Assembly: GCF_034057115.1 (NCBI RefSeq)
Contig: NZ_CP139195.1
Span: 4,340,001-4,404,000, forward strand
DNA: 64,000 bases
Reading direction: 5' to 3'
Source of the DNA: Pseudomonas sp. AN-1
Lineage (GTDB): Bacteria; Pseudomonadota; Gammaproteobacteria; Pseudomonadales; Pseudomonadaceae
Positions 43,068 to 53,588 of the stretch are shown here, piece by piece. The position numbers and the translations under genes were made by a program. The notes under the pieces were generated by a model, which was not told the DNA's origin, ran no database searches, and saw only the letters and a program-made list of their open reading frames with translations. Each line of letters starts with the position of its first letter. The first letter of the stretch is position 1.

Positions 43068-44180
43068 TCAGCTGTCGCCGAGCTGCGCCAGCGGGTGCTC
43101 GCCTTCCCAGGTCGGGGCGAAGTGGGCCTCGACCACGCTCGGCGGGATGGCGGCGACCTGCGGCCAGTGCCAGCGGGGGCGGTTGTCCTTGTCGATCAGC
43201 CGGGCGCGCACCCCCTCGGCGAATTCGGGGTGGCGGCAGCAGTTCAGGCTCATCGCGTATTCCATGCGCAGCGCCTCGGCCAGCGACAGCCGGCGCGCGC
43301 GGCGCAGCTGTTCCCAGACCAGGTGGGCGGTGAGCGGGCAGCCGCTGGCCAGGGTGGCGGCCGCGCGGGCCAGCAGCGGATCGCTGTCGCCCTGCAGGGC
43401 GGTGAGAGCGTGCCAGGCGGCCGGCAGGTCGGCGACGTCGAGCAGGCGGTCGATGCGCTCGCGGCGCGGCAGCAGTTCGGCACCGGGCAGCCGGGCCAGG
43501 GCCTCGCGTTCCAGGGCCTGCAGCAGGCTGTGCAGCTGGCTGGCGCTCTGCTCGTTCCAGTTGAGCTGCGCCAGGCCGTGCAGCAGGGCTTCCTGCTGCT
43601 CGTCGAGCAGGAAGCGGTCGGCCAGGCCGAGGTCGAGGGCATCGCGGGCGTTGAGCTGGCTGGCGCCGAGGCCGAGGAACAGGCCGAGCCGGCCGGGCAG
43701 GCGGCCGAGGAACCAGCTGGCGCCGACATCGGGGTACAGGCCGATGCCGATTTCCGGCATGGCCAGGCGGCTGGACGGTGTGACGATGCGCAGGCCGGTG
43801 CTCTGCAGCAGGCCCATGCCGCCGCCCATCACGTAGCCGTGGGCCCAGCCCAGCAGCGGCTTGCGGTAGTGGTGCAGGCGGTGGAACAGGCGGTACTCGT
43901 CGGCGAAGAAGCGCCGCGCCAGCGCCGGCACCGTGCCGGGGTCGGCACGGCAGGCCTCGGCCAGGGCGCGTACGTCGCCGCCGGCGCAGAAGGCCCGGGC
44001 GCCGTTGCCACGCAGCACCACGCAGGCGATTTCCGGATCGTCCTGCCAGATCGCGAGGCGGTGGGCGAGTGCCTCGATCATCGGCAGCGACAGGGCGTTG
44101 AGGCTCGCCCCGGCGTCGAGGCTGGCGAGACCGAGGCGAAAGCCGTGGCGGCATGGCCGCTCTTCGAAGATCAGGTTCAT
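43068..44180 (-). CDS. Enoyl-CoA hydratase/isomerase family protein (3-hydroxyisobutyryl-CoA hydrolase type)
   Basis: A 370-residue crotonase-superfamily protein. The first oxyanion-hole segment is RAFCAGGDVRALAEA and the second YVMGGGMGLLQS; then comes TPSSRLAMPEIGIGLYPDVG, where Glu is the catalytic residue of hydroxyisobutyryl-CoA hydrolases. The long C-terminal part (from about 220) fits the HIBCH/HIBADH-associated subgroup rather than simple hydratases. It lies 23 bp after a second crotonase gene. In P. aeruginosa a similar pair (PA0744-PA0745) accompanies valine-type degradation genes; the dehydrogenases of that cluster are not here. Confidence 0.85.
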   Translation of the reverse strand: MNLIFEERPCRHGFRLGLASLDAGASLNALSLPMIEALAHRLAIWQDDPEIACVVLRGNGARAFCAGGDVRALAEACRADPGTVPALARRFFADEYRLFHRLHHYRKPLLGWAHGYVMGGGMGLLQSTGLRIVTPSSRLAMPEIGIGLYPDVGASWFLGRLPGRLGLFLGLGASQLNARDALDLGLADRFLLDEQQEALLHGLAQLNWNEQSASQLHSLLQALEREALARLPGAELLPRRERIDRLLDVADLPAAWHALTALQGDSDPLLARAAATLASGCPLTAHLVWEQLRRARRLSLAEALRMEYAMSLNCCRHPEFAEGVRARLIDKDNRPRWHWPQVAAIPPSVVEAHFAPTWEGEHPLAQLGDS

Positions 44181-44203
44181 GCGGGCCTCCGGCGCAGCGC
44201 GCC

Positions 44204-45022
44204 TCAGCGGTTGCGCCAGTGCGGGTCGCGTTTCTCCAGGAAGGCGTTGACGCCCTCGCGGGTATCGTCGGCATCGAACAGGTCGACGAAGCGCTCGCGC
44301 TCCTCGGCCAGCCAGCTGCTCGGGCCGCGCTGGCGGGCGCCCTGGATCAGCGGCTTGATCGCGCGCACCGCCACCGGGCTCTGCCGGGCGACGCGGGCGG
44401 CGAGCAGCAGGGCGTGGCCGCGCGCCTCGCCGCTGTCGACCACCTGCTCGACCAGGCCGATGCGCAGCGCGGTCTCGGCATCGACCCGCTCGCCGCAGAG
44501 GATCATGCGCTTGGCCCAGCCCTCGCCGACCAGCCAGGCCAGGTGCTGGGTGCCGCCGGCGCAGGGCAGCAGGCCGACGCCGGCCTCGGGCAGGGCCAGT
44601 TGCGCCTGGCGTTCGGCGATGCGGATGTCGCAGGCCAGCGCGCACTCCAGGCCGCCGCCCATGGCGTAGCCGTTGATGGCGGCGATGCTCACCCCGCGGA
44701 AGTCGCGCAGCGCCTCGAAGGCTTCGCCGAACAGCCGTGCCATGCTGCGCGCACGGGCCTTGTCGCCGTCGGCGAACAGCTTGAGGTCGGCGCCGGCGCT
44801 GAAGAACTTGGCGCCCTGGCCGGTGATCACCAGGGCGTAGATATCGTCGTCGCGGTTGAGGTGCTCGACCAGCTGGCGCAGGCCGATCAGCGAGTCGCGG
44901 TCCCAGGTGTTGGCCGGCGGATTGTTGATGGTGACCAGCGCGGTGTGGCCGTGCTTCTCGACGGTCAGCTTGTGGGTGAGGTCGAAGGGGGCGGACTTGT
45001 AGGGTTCGACGGCGTTGCTCAT
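44204..45022 (-). CDS. Enoyl-CoA hydratase
   Basis: A 272-residue crotonase-fold enzyme. Oxyanion-hole segments are AKFFSAGADLKLFADG and NGYAMGGGLECALACDIR, followed by LALPEAGVGLLPCAGGTQHL. The residue at the first catalytic Glu position lies in GGGLECALA, typical of the family, and the second Glu is in LPEAGVG. GAGGA precedes the start. It is cotranscribed with the 3-hydroxyisobutyryl-CoA hydrolase-type gene downstream and is the homologue of PA0745 by position and sequence style. Confidence 0.87.
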   Translation of the reverse strand: MSNAVEPYKSAPFDLTHKLTVEKHGHTALVTINNPPANTWDRDSLIGLRQLVEHLNRDDDIYALVITGQGAKFFSAGADLKLFADGDKARARSMARLFGEAFEALRDFRGVSIAAINGYAMGGGLECALACDIRIAERQAQLALPEAGVGLLPCAGGTQHLAWLVGEGWAKRMILCGERVDAETALRIGLVEQVVDSGEARGHALLLAARVARQSPVAVRAIKPLIQGARQRGPSSWLAEERERFVDLFDADDTREGVNAFLEKRDPHWRNR

Positions 45023-45221
45023 GACGGTCCTCGGGCTTCGGGCGGGTGGCCGCGCTCTGCCGGAGTCTCCAGCCGCGCCCACCCGGCAGGCGGATGCTCA
45101 GTCTGGTACGTCAGTGGAGGCCCGCGTCGGTCGTCTGACCGGACCCGCGGGCCGCCGGGATGAACTTCTTTTAGCCGTCCCGACCGGGGCTTGTCCAGCC
45201 CCGCCGGGAGGTGGGAGGGGT

Positions 45222-46469
45222 TTACTGCAGCTGGGGCGGCTGGCCGGCGGTCAGGCGTTCCTGCTTCCACTCGTCGAGGGTCGGTGCGGCCAGGGTGCCG
45301 TCGAGGCGGCCGACGATCTCGAAGTAGTCCTGCCTGGAACGGTCCTTCATGATCTCGTCGCGCGACTTGACCTTCACCGCGTAGACGGTCTGCACGTTCT
45401 GGTGATCGAAGGTGCGCCACTCCTGCGGGCCCTTGAGCAGCTGGTACTTGTGGCCTTCCAGGGCCTTGATCAGGCTCTCGCTGTCCAGGCTGCGCGCGCG
45501 CTCGGCGGCGTCGGCCCACTGGTGGACGATGCTGTAGGCCGAGGCGGCCGAACTCGACGGCATCAGTTCGTAACGCTCGGAGAAGTTCTTCACGAAGGTC
45601 ATGCCGGCTTCGGACTTCTCCAGCTCCGGCACGCGCCAGGTCCACGGCTCGGTGCCGATCACGCCTTCCATCAGGCCGGGGCCGGCCTGCTCGACGATGC
45701 TCTGGGTCAGGTTGGGGGCGACGATCTGCATGCGCTTGGTCAGGCCGAGGTCCTCGGCGATGCGCATGGCGCGCACCAGGTCCTCGCCGAACAGCACCAG
45801 GGCGAGCACCTCGGCGTCGCTGCCGGCGGCCTGGGTCAGCGCATCGCGGTAGTCGGCCAGGCGCGCGCCGGGGAAGGGCACCTTGAGGCCCGGATGCTTG
45901 CTGGCGTCGGTGCTGTGGGTGGTCTGGCGCAGCGAGCTTTCGCTGGTGTGGCCCCAGGTGTAGTCAGCGGTGACGTAGAAGTAGCGCTTGTTCGGCAGCT
46001 CCTTGGCCAGGTACTCGCCGAGCACGCGCGCGCTCATCCACGCGTTGTTGCACTCGCGGAACATGTAGCGGTGGCCGTTCTTACCGGTGGTGTCGTTGGA
46101 GTAGGTGAGGGTGCCGAAGTACAGCACGCCGCGCTCCTTGGCGCGCTTGCTGGCGGCGATGGCCACGGCGCTGGAGGCGCCGCCGAACAGCATCACCGCG
46201 CCGTCACCGACCAGGCGGTCGACGTTGTTCACCGCCTTCTCCGGACGCGAGGCGGTATCGCGGCTGATCAGACGCAGGGGGCGGCCGAGCACGCCGCCCT
46301 CGGCGTTGATCTCGTCGATGGCCAGCAGGGCGCCACGCATCTGTGCCAGCCCTTCTTCCTTGTAGCTGCCGGTGCGGGGGTAGTTCAGGCCGAGGGTGAT
46401 CGGATCGACAGCACTGGCAGTAGTGCAAAGTCCGGCCCACAGGGCCAGAGCCGTGAGAGTGCGCTTCAT
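45222..46469 (-). CDS. Periplasmic ligand-binding protein (branched-chain amino acid/urea type), copy A
   Basis: A 415-residue type I periplasmic binding protein with a signal peptide (residues 1-20, after ASA). The fold is seen in ITLGLNYPRTGSYKEEGLAQ, INAEGGVLGRPLRL and MLFGGASSAVAIAAS. It is a close paralogue of the next gene upstream, sharing YPRTG, EGGVLGRPL and EWR-FDHQNVQ-VYAVKV. No ABC permease or ATPase genes are adjacent. It may be an orphan binding protein serving a distant transporter or a sensory ligand receptor. Ligand unknown. Confidence 0.82.
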   Translation of the reverse strand: MKRTLTALALWAGLCTTASAVDPITLGLNYPRTGSYKEEGLAQMRGALLAIDEINAEGGVLGRPLRLISRDTASRPEKAVNNVDRLVGDGAVMLFGGASSAVAIAASKRAKERGVLYFGTLTYSNDTTGKNGHRYMFRECNNAWMSARVLGEYLAKELPNKRYFYVTADYTWGHTSESSLRQTTHSTDASKHPGLKVPFPGARLADYRDALTQAAGSDAEVLALVLFGEDLVRAMRIAEDLGLTKRMQIVAPNLTQSIVEQAGPGLMEGVIGTEPWTWRVPELEKSEAGMTFVKNFSERYELMPSSSAASAYSIVHQWADAAERARSLDSESLIKALEGHKYQLLKGPQEWRTFDHQNVQTVYAVKVKSRDEIMKDRSRQDYFEIVGRLDGTLAAPTLDEWKQERLTAGQPPQLQ

Positions 46470-46669
46470 GGGGCCTCCTGGTCATTGTTATGTTTGCCCG
46501 AGCTTGTTTTACGCGCCGGCGTGTTTGACGGGCATTAGCTCTTGGTCTAGCGGCGTCATCGTTTTGTGATCCAGTTCGCAAGCGCGGGGAAATGCCGGCT
46601 GATGCGCGCCCCGTGCCGGCGGCGACCCTGGCGCCGCTCCCGCGGGCAGCGTCGGCACCGGGCGGCGGA

Positions 46670-47908
46670 TCACTCGAGGGTCAGGCTGTCGCGCTCCTGC
46701 TCCCAGTCCTCCTGTGGCACGGCGGCCTGTTCGCCGCCCATGCGGTGGATGATCTCGAAGTAGTCCTGCTTCAGCGCATCCTGCATGATCTCCTCGCGCG
46801 GGCGCACCCGCACGGCATAGACGCCCTGCACGTTCTGGTGGTCGAAGGCGCGCCACTCCTGTTCGCCCTTGAGCAGCTGGTAGCGGTGCCCCTCCAGTGC
46901 GGCGATCACCGCCTCGCTGTCGCTGCTGCCGGCGCGCGCCACGGCGTCGGCCCACTCGCGGACGATGGCGTAGGTGGAGGCCGCGGTACTGCCCGGGTAC
47001 TCCTGGTGCTGGGCGATGAAGTCGCTGACGAAGGCCGCGCCGGCCGGGCTGTTCTCCAGGCGGGGAATGCGCCAGGTCCAGGTCTCGGTGCCGATCACCC
47101 CGGCCATGATCGACGGGCCGATCTGCTCGACCAGCGGCTTGGTCAGGTGCGGGACGATGATCTGCAGGCGGCGGTTGAGGCCCTGCTGGTCGACCAGACT
47201 CATGATCTGCACCAGGTCGTTGCCGAGCAGGTTGAGCACCAGCACGTCCGCCTCGCTCTTCGCCGCCGCCTCGAGGGCGGCGCGCATGTCGACCAGGCGC
47301 GCGCCGCTGGCGGCCAGGCTGCGCCGGCCGTGGCGGGCCTTGTCCTGGGTGGCGGTGCTGTCGCGCAGGGCGCGCTCCATGCTGTTGCCCCAGGCATCGT
47401 CGCGGGTGATGTGGAAGTAGCGGCGGCGCGGCTGGTGGATCGCCAGGTACTCGCCGAGCACCCGGGCGCTCATGTGCGCGCTGCCGGACTCGCGGAACAG
47501 GTAGCGGTGGCCGTGCTGGCCGGTGACCTCGTTGGCATAGGCGAGGGTGGCGAAGTACAGCAGGCCGTGCTCGCGAGCGCGCCGGCTGGCGGCGACCACC
47601 TCTTCGCTGGTGGCGCCGCCGAAGACCATGGCCACGCCCTTGGCCTGCAGGCGGTCGACGGTGTTCACCGCGGTTTCCGCGCGCGAGGCGCTGTTGCCGG
47701 TTTCCAGCTGCAGCGGCCGGCCGAGCACGCCGCCTTCGGCATTGACCTGGGCGACGGCGAGCAGGGCGCCGCGCATCTGCTCGAGGCCCTCGGCCTTGTC
47801 GTTGCCGGTGCGCGGATAGCTGAGGCCGATCTTCAGCGGATCGCCGGCCGGCGCGGCGTGGACGGCGAAGCCTGCGAGCAGCAGGCCGAGACAGACGAGT
47901 CGACGCAT
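46670..47908 (-). CDS. Periplasmic ligand-binding protein (branched-chain amino acid/urea type), copy B
   Basis: A 412-residue protein with a signal peptide (LLLAGFAVHAAPA) and the same type I binding fold: IGLSYPRTGNDKAEGLEQ, VNAEGGVLGRPLQL and FGGATSEEVVAASR. It is a tandem duplicate of the downstream copy A, diverged mostly in the central lobe. The 200-bp gap between them and the long leader suggest separate ribosome loading but a common direction. As with copy A, no transport partners are encoded nearby. Confidence 0.82.
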   Translation of the reverse strand: MRRLVCLGLLLAGFAVHAAPAGDPLKIGLSYPRTGNDKAEGLEQMRGALLAVAQVNAEGGVLGRPLQLETGNSASRAETAVNTVDRLQAKGVAMVFGGATSEEVVAASRRAREHGLLYFATLAYANEVTGQHGHRYLFRESGSAHMSARVLGEYLAIHQPRRRYFHITRDDAWGNSMERALRDSTATQDKARHGRRSLAASGARLVDMRAALEAAAKSEADVLVLNLLGNDLVQIMSLVDQQGLNRRLQIIVPHLTKPLVEQIGPSIMAGVIGTETWTWRIPRLENSPAGAAFVSDFIAQHQEYPGSTAASTYAIVREWADAVARAGSSDSEAVIAALEGHRYQLLKGEQEWRAFDHQNVQGVYAVRVRPREEIMQDALKQDYFEIIHRMGGEQAAVPQEDWEQERDSLTLE

Positions 47909-48094
47909 GGACACCTTTCCTTGTGGCTGGGGGAAGCGGGCTTTGTACGCCCGTAGGGAGCAGGCGCCCATGCACCTTTGCGCGGGAAGGAGCGCGACTT
48001 CGGTCGTCATCCCCGCCCGCCACCAAGGTCGCGCCTTGACTTGCCGGGAAGCGCTCTCTACGGTGCCGCTTTGTTTCGCACACAGGGGGCTGGC

Positions 48095-48790
48095 ATGAGC
48101 GCCGCGCAGGATCGCATCAAACTCGAACCGGGCTGGAAGGCGGCCCTCGGCGAGGAGTTCGACAAGCCCTACATGCAGGCGCTGGGCGAGTTCCTGCGCC
48201 GCGAGAAGGCCGCCGGCAAGCAGATCTTTCCGCCCGGCGGGCTGATCTTCAACGCGCTGAACTCCACCCCGCTGGAGCGGGTCAAGGTGGTGATCATCGG
48301 CCAGGACCCCTACCACGGCCCGGGCCAGGCCCACGGCCTGTGCTTCTCGGTGCAGCCGGGGGTACCGGTGCCGCCGTCGCTGCTGAACATCTTCAAGGAA
48401 CTCAAGCGCGACCTGAACATCGATCCGCCCAACCATGGCTGCCTGCAGCACTGGGCCGAGCAGGGCGTGCTGCTGCTCAACACCTCGCTGACCGTCGAGC
48501 AGGGCAAGGCCGGTTCGCACGCCGCGGCAGGCTGGCAGCCGTTCACCGACCGGGTGATCGAGGTGGTCAGCCGGGAGCGGCCGCACCTGGTGTTCCTGCT
48601 GTGGGGCGCCCACGCGCAGAGCAAGGAGCGCCTGATCGATCCGACCAAGCACCTGATCCTGCGCTCGCCGCATCCCTCGCCGCTGTCGGCGCACCGCGGC
48701 TTCATCGGCAACGGCCATTTCGGCCGCACCAACAAGTTCCTCGAGCAGCACGGCCTGGCGCCGATCGACTGGCGCCTGCCGGCGCGCTGA
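48095..48790 (+). CDS. ung: Uracil-DNA glycosylase
   Basis: A 231-residue family 1 uracil-DNA glycosylase that removes uracil from DNA. The water-activating motif [18 protein letters not shown] is at about 66-83, the uracil-binding [17 protein letters not shown] follows, and the DNA-binding loop [14 protein letters not shown] is near 190-203. Length is normal. The start at 48095 ([11 protein letters not shown]) is preceded by AGGGGGCTGGC. It is convergent with the DUF6279 lipoprotein gene, two bases apart. Confidence 0.96.
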   Translation: MSAAQDRIKLEPGWKAALGEEFDKPYMQALGEFLRREKAAGKQIFPPGGLIFNALNSTPLERVKVVIIGQDPYHGPGQAHGLCFSVQPGVPVPPSLLNIFKELKRDLNIDPPNHGCLQHWAEQGVLLLNTSLTVEQGKAGSHAAAGWQPFTDRVIEVVSRERPHLVFLLWGAHAQSKERLIDPTKHLILRSPHPSPLSAHRGFIGNGHFGRTNKFLEQHGLAPIDWRLPAR

Positions 48791-48792
48791 GT

Positions 48793-49647
48793 TCAGCTTC
48801 GGCAGGGCAGCCCGGCGAGGTCGTCGCGCAGGCGGTCCAGCCGCTGCATGAGGTGTACGCGCTGGTCCGCGGTGGCGCTGGCCCACAGTTCGCTGAGCAG
48901 ATCGGCCAGCGCCTGTCGGGCACGCTCCGCCGCTTGGCGGTAATCCTCGCCGCCGTAGCGCTCGGGGTCGCCCAGCAGCGGCAGGAGGCGTGCGGCGCGG
49001 TCGCCTGACGGCCGGCGCAGCTCGGTCAGCAACTGCGCCTGCCAGCGCTGGCGAAACTCCAGCCAGGGGCGCACGCCGGCTTCCTGGCGCGCGGCCCAGA
49101 AGCGCAGATAGGCGCGCTGCTGCGGATACAGCGGGCCCAGCCAGCTCTCCAGGCGCTGCTCCATGCGCTCCACGCGGCGCTGCAGGCGCTCCTGCGGCGT
49201 GCCGCCGAGAAAGCGCTCGTGCAGTTCGGCCCGTTCGGCGGCGAGGTTTTCGTCCAGCTCGTCGACCTGCGCGGCGTCGAGCCGGGCGAGCAGATGGGCG
49301 GCGTCCGGAGCGACGCGCTCGAGGGTCGGCTGCAGCAGGCTGCGCGCCTCCAGCAGCGGCGCCTTGAGCCGGTCGGCGCCGGGGCTGCCGGCGAGCAGCG
49401 GGCGCTGGCGCTCGAGCCAGTCCAGGTAGCGCGGCAATTCGTGGCGGCAGTGCCAGGCCAGGTGTTCGTCGAGGCGCGCGTCGAGCCAGGCGCTCTGCGT
49501 GGCGTCGAGGCTCAGGTAGTCGTCCAGCTTCCAGGGAATCAGCCAGTCGAGGTTGCGGTAGACCAGCTCGAGGCGGCTGCAGGCCGCCAGCACCAGCAGG
49601 GCGAGCAGCAGGGCGAGCAGGCGGGGGGAGAGAGCGAGACGGAACAT
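48793..49647 (-). CDS. DUF6279 family lipoprotein
   Basis: A 284-residue lipoprotein with signal LLALLVLAACS (lipidated C23) and a helical mature part rich in Arg, Glu and Leu. The family pattern RLELVYRNLDWLIPWKLDDY follows directly after the lipobox. Family members are common next to core genes in Pseudomonas, without known function. The start is the first ATG, preceded by GAGCGTCC on the minus strand. It is convergent with ung. Confidence 0.78.
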   Translation of the reverse strand: MFRLALSPRLLALLLALLVLAACSRLELVYRNLDWLIPWKLDDYLSLDATQSAWLDARLDEHLAWHCRHELPRYLDWLERQRPLLAGSPGADRLKAPLLEARSLLQPTLERVAPDAAHLLARLDAAQVDELDENLAAERAELHERFLGGTPQERLQRRVERMEQRLESWLGPLYPQQRAYLRFWAARQEAGVRPWLEFRQRWQAQLLTELRRPSGDRAARLLPLLGDPERYGGEDYRQAAERARQALADLLSELWASATADQRVHLMQRLDRLRDDLAGLPCRS

Positions 49648-49854
49648 GGACGCTCCGGCGGCGTGCTGGACTGCTTTGAGGATAAGCTAGCGAGAAGCCC
49701 TGTGCCGTATGGGTACGGCGCTAGATGGTGCGGTGCGCTTCGTAGTGCCGGTTTTTCACCAGAACAGCCGGCTGCACTCACAAGCTGATTGCGCTTACGC
49801 CCTCTGGCGCGAGGGTGCTAACCATTTTTCAAGTCTTATCGAGGCTCGAGGGCT

Positions 49855-50799
49855 ATGGAGCTGAGGCAGTTTCGTTATTTTCTCAAGGTAGTCGAGTGCA
49901 AAAGCCTTGGGCGGGCGGCCTTGGAGCTTGAGGTGAGCACTTCGGCACTGAGTCAGCAGATCAGCAAGCTGGAGAGCGAGCTCAGCACCCGTCTGCTGAA
50001 TCGCACCAGCACGGGCGTAGTACCAACCGGTGCCGGCATTGCCTTCCTGCATCATGCGCAGCTGGCGCTGCGTCAGGCCGAGCTGGCGATAAGTGCTGCC
50101 CAGCGTGGGCGCATGAGCGGTCAGGTCAGTGTCGGCCTTGCTCCGACCACGGCAAAGGTGCTGGCTCTGCCGTTGATTGCCGCGATGCGTACGCGCTACC
50201 CGGACATTCAGCTGCATCTGGTGGAGATGCTCTCCGGCTATCTGGCCAGTCAGCTCAATGCTCGTCAGCTGGATCTGGCCGTGCTTTTCCAGGTTGACGT
50301 TGGTCGGCGCTGGTGCGTCCGGCCGCTGGTGGACGAGCAGTTGTTCGTCATCGCGCCTCTTGACTTGCCTGGCTTGCCTCAGGAAGGGGCTGTCCGGCTG
50401 GCAGACCTGGGCGAGCTGCCCTTGATCCTGCCGAGTGCCCAGCATGGCCTGCGTACCAGCGTGATGGCCGCATTCGAGAGTTCGGGTATCCGGCCGAACG
50501 TGGTGATGGACATCGATGGCCTGGCAATTTTGATGGATGCTGTCCGTGCCGGGCATGCCGCCACCATACAGCCGGGGGGCGCGGCGGCCCACGCTGCAGA
50601 GGATGGTCTGCGGGTGCTGCCAATCGCTGATCCTCACGCGGGACGGCGCAACCTGCTGGCCAGTCTGTCTGATGACGAGCTGTCTCCGGCTGCCTTGGCT
50701 GCACGGGTGGTCATCGTCGATGTGGCTCGTGAGCTGGTGCGTTCCGGGCAGTGGCCTGGGGCCAGCTGGATCGAGGAGTTTGCGGTTCCGGCCCTTTAG
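49855..50799 (+). CDS. tcuR: LysR family regulator, TcuR-type
   Basis: A 314-residue LysR regulator. The HTH covers residues 1-60 (MELRQFRYFLKVVECKSLGR, then STSALSQQISKLESEL), with a substrate-binding domain after about 90. It is followed on the same strand by tcuA and tcuB, so it is the expected activator of tricarballylate/citrate oxidation. It resembles the nitrogen-assimilation Nac/Cbl subgroup in the first 60 residues. The DNA from here through tcuB looks less GC-rich at third codon positions than the flanks, which fits acquisition by transfer. Confidence 0.85.
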   Translation: MELRQFRYFLKVVECKSLGRAALELEVSTSALSQQISKLESELSTRLLNRTSTGVVPTGAGIAFLHHAQLALRQAELAISAAQRGRMSGQVSVGLAPTTAKVLALPLIAAMRTRYPDIQLHLVEMLSGYLASQLNARQLDLAVLFQVDVGRRWCVRPLVDEQLFVIAPLDLPGLPQEGAVRLADLGELPLILPSAQHGLRTSVMAAFESSGIRPNVVMDIDGLAILMDAVRAGHAATIQPGGAAAHAAEDGLRVLPIADPHAGRRNLLASLSDDELSPAALAARVVIVDVARELVRSGQWPGASWIEEFAVPAL

Positions 50800-50915
50800 A
50801 AAAACTGAATACCTCTGCGGCAACGCCTCCTGTCGGCCAAGCGCATTGCTCCCTAGAGTCGCCCCAAGCGTGAGGAGTCTCTTCCAATCTGTCTCCTCAC
50901 CGATGGGGAGACAAC

Positions 50916-52370
50916 ATGATCGATGTACTGGTAGTGGGTGGCGGCAATGCAGCGCTTTGCGCCGCCCTGATGGCCCGGGAAGCAGGAGCCAGTGTCCTGC
51001 TGCTGGAGAGTTCGCCGCGCGAATGGCGTGGCGGCAATTCCCAGCACACTCGCAACCTGCGCTGCATGCATGAGAAGCCTCAAGATGTACTGGTCGATGC
51101 CTATCCGGAGGAGGAGTACTGGCAGGACCTGCTGAAGGTCACCGGCGGCATTACCAACGAGAAGCTTGCACGCATGGCCATCCGTGCCTCGTCATCCTGC
51201 CGCGACTGGATGCGCAGTCATGGCGTGCATTTTCAGCCGCCACTGTCGGGGGCCCTGCATGTGGCGCGCACTAACGCCTTCTTCATGGGCGGTGGCAAGG
51301 CGCTGGTGAATGCCTATTACCGGAGTGCCGAGCGCCTGGGTGTGCAGATCCGCTACGACATGCCAGTGGTCGATATCGAGCTGCAGGACGGTCGTTTCGT
51401 GGCGGCGCATGTCGCTGAGCGCACGGTCAACGGGCAGCGCTTGCCCGCCGAACGTATCACTGCGCGTAGTTGCGTGCTGGCAGCCGGTGGTTTCGAGTCC
51501 AACCGCGAGTGGCTGCGTGAGGCATGGGGGCAGAATGAGCGCGGCGAGTGGCCTTCGGACAATTTCCTGATCCGCGGTACGCGCTTCAACAAGGGCGTTT
51601 TGCTGCGCCGCATGATCGAACTGGGGGCCGATTCCATCGGCGATCCGACCCAGGCCCATATGGTGGCGATCGATGCGCGCGCGCCGCTGTATGACGGCGG
51701 TATCTGCACGCGCATCGACTGTGTGTCGCTGGGTGTCGTCGTCAACCGCGAAGGGCAGCGCTTTTACGACGAAGGCGAAGACTTCTGGCCCAAGCGCTAC
51801 GCCATCTGGGGGCGTCTGGTGGCCCAGCAGCCGGGGCAGATCGGCTACTCCATCATCGACCGCAAGTCGGTCGGCAGCTTCATGCCGCCGGTATTTCCAG
51901 GCACCAAGGCCGACAGTCTCGATGAGCTGGCGCGACTGCTCGGACTGCCTGAGGCCGAGTTCGTGAAGACCATCGAGAGTTACAACCGGGCCTGTCGTGT
52001 CGGCACCTTCGACCACACGGCGCTGGACGACTGCCACACCGAGGGGATCACTCCCGCCAAGACGCATTGGGCACGGCCGCTCGATACGCCGCCCTACTAC
52101 GGTTACCCGCTGCGCCCGGGGGTCACCTTCACCTATCTCGGCCTGAGGACCGACGCAACCGCTGCGGTGCATTTCGCCGGCAAGCCCTGCGCCAATCTGT
52201 TCGTGGCTGGCGAGATGATGGCCGGCAACGTGCTTGGCAAGGGCTATACGGCGGGCATCGGCATGGCCATCGGCACCGCCTTCGGGCGTATCGCCGGAAC
52301 CGAGGCGGCTGCTGCTGCCGGATACCGTTCACACGCAGTGACAGCAGGACACGACCATGCAAATGTTTGA
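50916..52370 (+). CDS. tcuA: FAD-dependent tricarballylate dehydrogenase TcuA
   Basis: A 484-residue flavoprotein that oxidises tricarballylate to cis-aconitate. The FAD motif is [20 protein letters not shown] at residues 6-25. The fumarate-reductase-type substrate region shows [15 protein letters not shown] and the C-terminal [19 protein letters not shown] segment. Length matches Salmonella TcuA. It is followed by tcuB with a 14-bp overlap. GGGGAG precedes the start. tcuC, the usual symporter, is missing; the tctABC-opdH system next door could supply the substrate. Confidence 0.92.
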   Translation: MIDVLVVGGGNAALCAALMAREAGASVLLLESSPREWRGGNSQHTRNLRCMHEKPQDVLVDAYPEEEYWQDLLKVTGGITNEKLARMAIRASSSCRDWMRSHGVHFQPPLSGALHVARTNAFFMGGGKALVNAYYRSAERLGVQIRYDMPVVDIELQDGRFVAAHVAERTVNGQRLPAERITARSCVLAAGGFESNREWLREAWGQNERGEWPSDNFLIRGTRFNKGVLLRRMIELGADSIGDPTQAHMVAIDARAPLYDGGICTRIDCVSLGVVVNREGQRFYDEGEDFWPKRYAIWGRLVAQQPGQIGYSIIDRKSVGSFMPPVFPGTKADSLDELARLLGLPEAEFVKTIESYNRACRVGTFDHTALDDCHTEGITPAKTHWARPLDTPPYYGYPLRPGVTFTYLGLRTDATAAVHFAGKPCANLFVAGEMMAGNVLGKGYTAGIGMAIGTAFGRIAGTEAAAAAGYRSHAVTAGHDHANV

Positions 52371-53541
52371 TCCCCACGCCCCTCAGGGGCAAGGCCCGGA
52401 GGGTAAAGCAGGCCAGTTGATCCCCATCCTCAATCTGGCGGAAACCGAGGTCGAGCGGCAGATGACCATCTGCAACTCCTGCCGCTACTGCGAGGGCTTC
52501 TGCGCAGTGTTTCCGGCGATGACCCGCCGACTGGAGTTCGGCCGGGCCGATATCCATTACCTGGCCAATCTGTGCCACAACTGCGGCGCCTGCCTGCATG
52601 CCTGCCAATACGCAGCACCCCACGATTTCGCGGTCAACGTGCCTCAGGCCATGGCCAAGGTGCGGATGGAAACCTATGCCGAATACGCCTGGCCGGCTCC
52701 GCTCGGCAAGCTCTACAAGCGCAACGGTCTGACCCTGGCGCTGGCCAGTGCGGCCGCCCTGGTGCTCTTCCTGATCCTGACCGTGGCAGCCAGCGGCAAC
52801 CTGTTCGCGCCGGTAGTGGGTGGCAATTTCTACGCCATTTTCCCGCACAACACGCTGGTGCTGATGTTCGGCTCGGTGTTCGGTTTTGCCGTGCTGGCGC
52901 TGGCGCTTGGCGTGCGTCGTTTCTGGCGGAACGTCTCACCGCCCGGAGCGCCTGAGGTCAACGTGAATGCGGCGGCTCTCGAGGCGACTCAGGCAGTGCT
53001 CGAGCTGAAGTACCTGGATGGTGGACATGGCCAGGGCTGCAACAACGCAGACGACCAGTTCACCCTGTGGCGCCGGCGTTTCCACCACCTGACCTTCTAC
53101 GGGTTCATGCTGTGCTTTGCCGCTACCAGTGTGGCGACGCTCTACCACTACCTGTTCGGCTGGGAGGCGCCCTATCCGGTGACCAGCTTGCCGGTGTTGC
53201 TGGGGATTGTCGGTGGTGTCGGCCTGCTGATCGGTCCGGCTGGTCTGTTGTGGCTGAACTACCGTCGTCACCCTGAGCATGGCGATGTCAAGCAGCGGCC
53301 GATGGATCGTGGTTTCATTGCCCTGCTGTTCCTGGTCAGCCTGAGTGGCCTGGCGCTGCTCGCCTTCCGGGAAACCAGTGCCATGGCCCTGTTGCTGGCA
53401 ACCCATCTGGGGCTGGTGATGGCCTTCTTCCTGACCATGCCCTACAGCAAGTTTGCCCACGGTATCTTCCGCAGTGCGGCACTGCTCAAGTCGGCGATCG
53501 AAAAGCGCCAGCCCAATACGCTCAAGCTGGGCGGCGATTGA
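52357..53541 (+). CDS. tcuB: Tricarballylate electron-transfer protein TcuB
   Basis: A 394-residue membrane protein that reoxidises TcuA. The N-terminal half has two four-Cys 4Fe-4S motifs ([11 protein letters not shown] near 38-48, [14 protein letters not shown] near 70-83). After it come about six membrane helices with His residues in [14 protein letters not shown] and [10 protein letters not shown] that can hold heme b. The start overlaps tcuA by 14 bp; M3 is an alternative. A terminator (53589-53631) follows. It is the last gene of the tcu unit. Confidence 0.92.
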   Translation: MQMFDPHAPQGQGPEGKAGQLIPILNLAETEVERQMTICNSCRYCEGFCAVFPAMTRRLEFGRADIHYLANLCHNCGACLHACQYAAPHDFAVNVPQAMAKVRMETYAEYAWPAPLGKLYKRNGLTLALASAAALVLFLILTVAASGNLFAPVVGGNFYAIFPHNTLVLMFGSVFGFAVLALALGVRRFWRNVSPPGAPEVNVNAAALEATQAVLELKYLDGGHGQGCNNADDQFTLWRRRFHHLTFYGFMLCFAATSVATLYHYLFGWEAPYPVTSLPVLLGIVGGVGLLIGPAGLLWLNYRRHPEHGDVKQRPMDRGFIALLFLVSLSGLALLAFRETSAMALLLATHLGLVMAFFLTMPYSKFAHGIFRSAALLKSAIEKRQPNTLKLGGD

Positions 53542-53588
53542 TCAAGGAGTTTGGTCCGGCTGCCTGCTGAAGCCGGGCATCTACCTGA

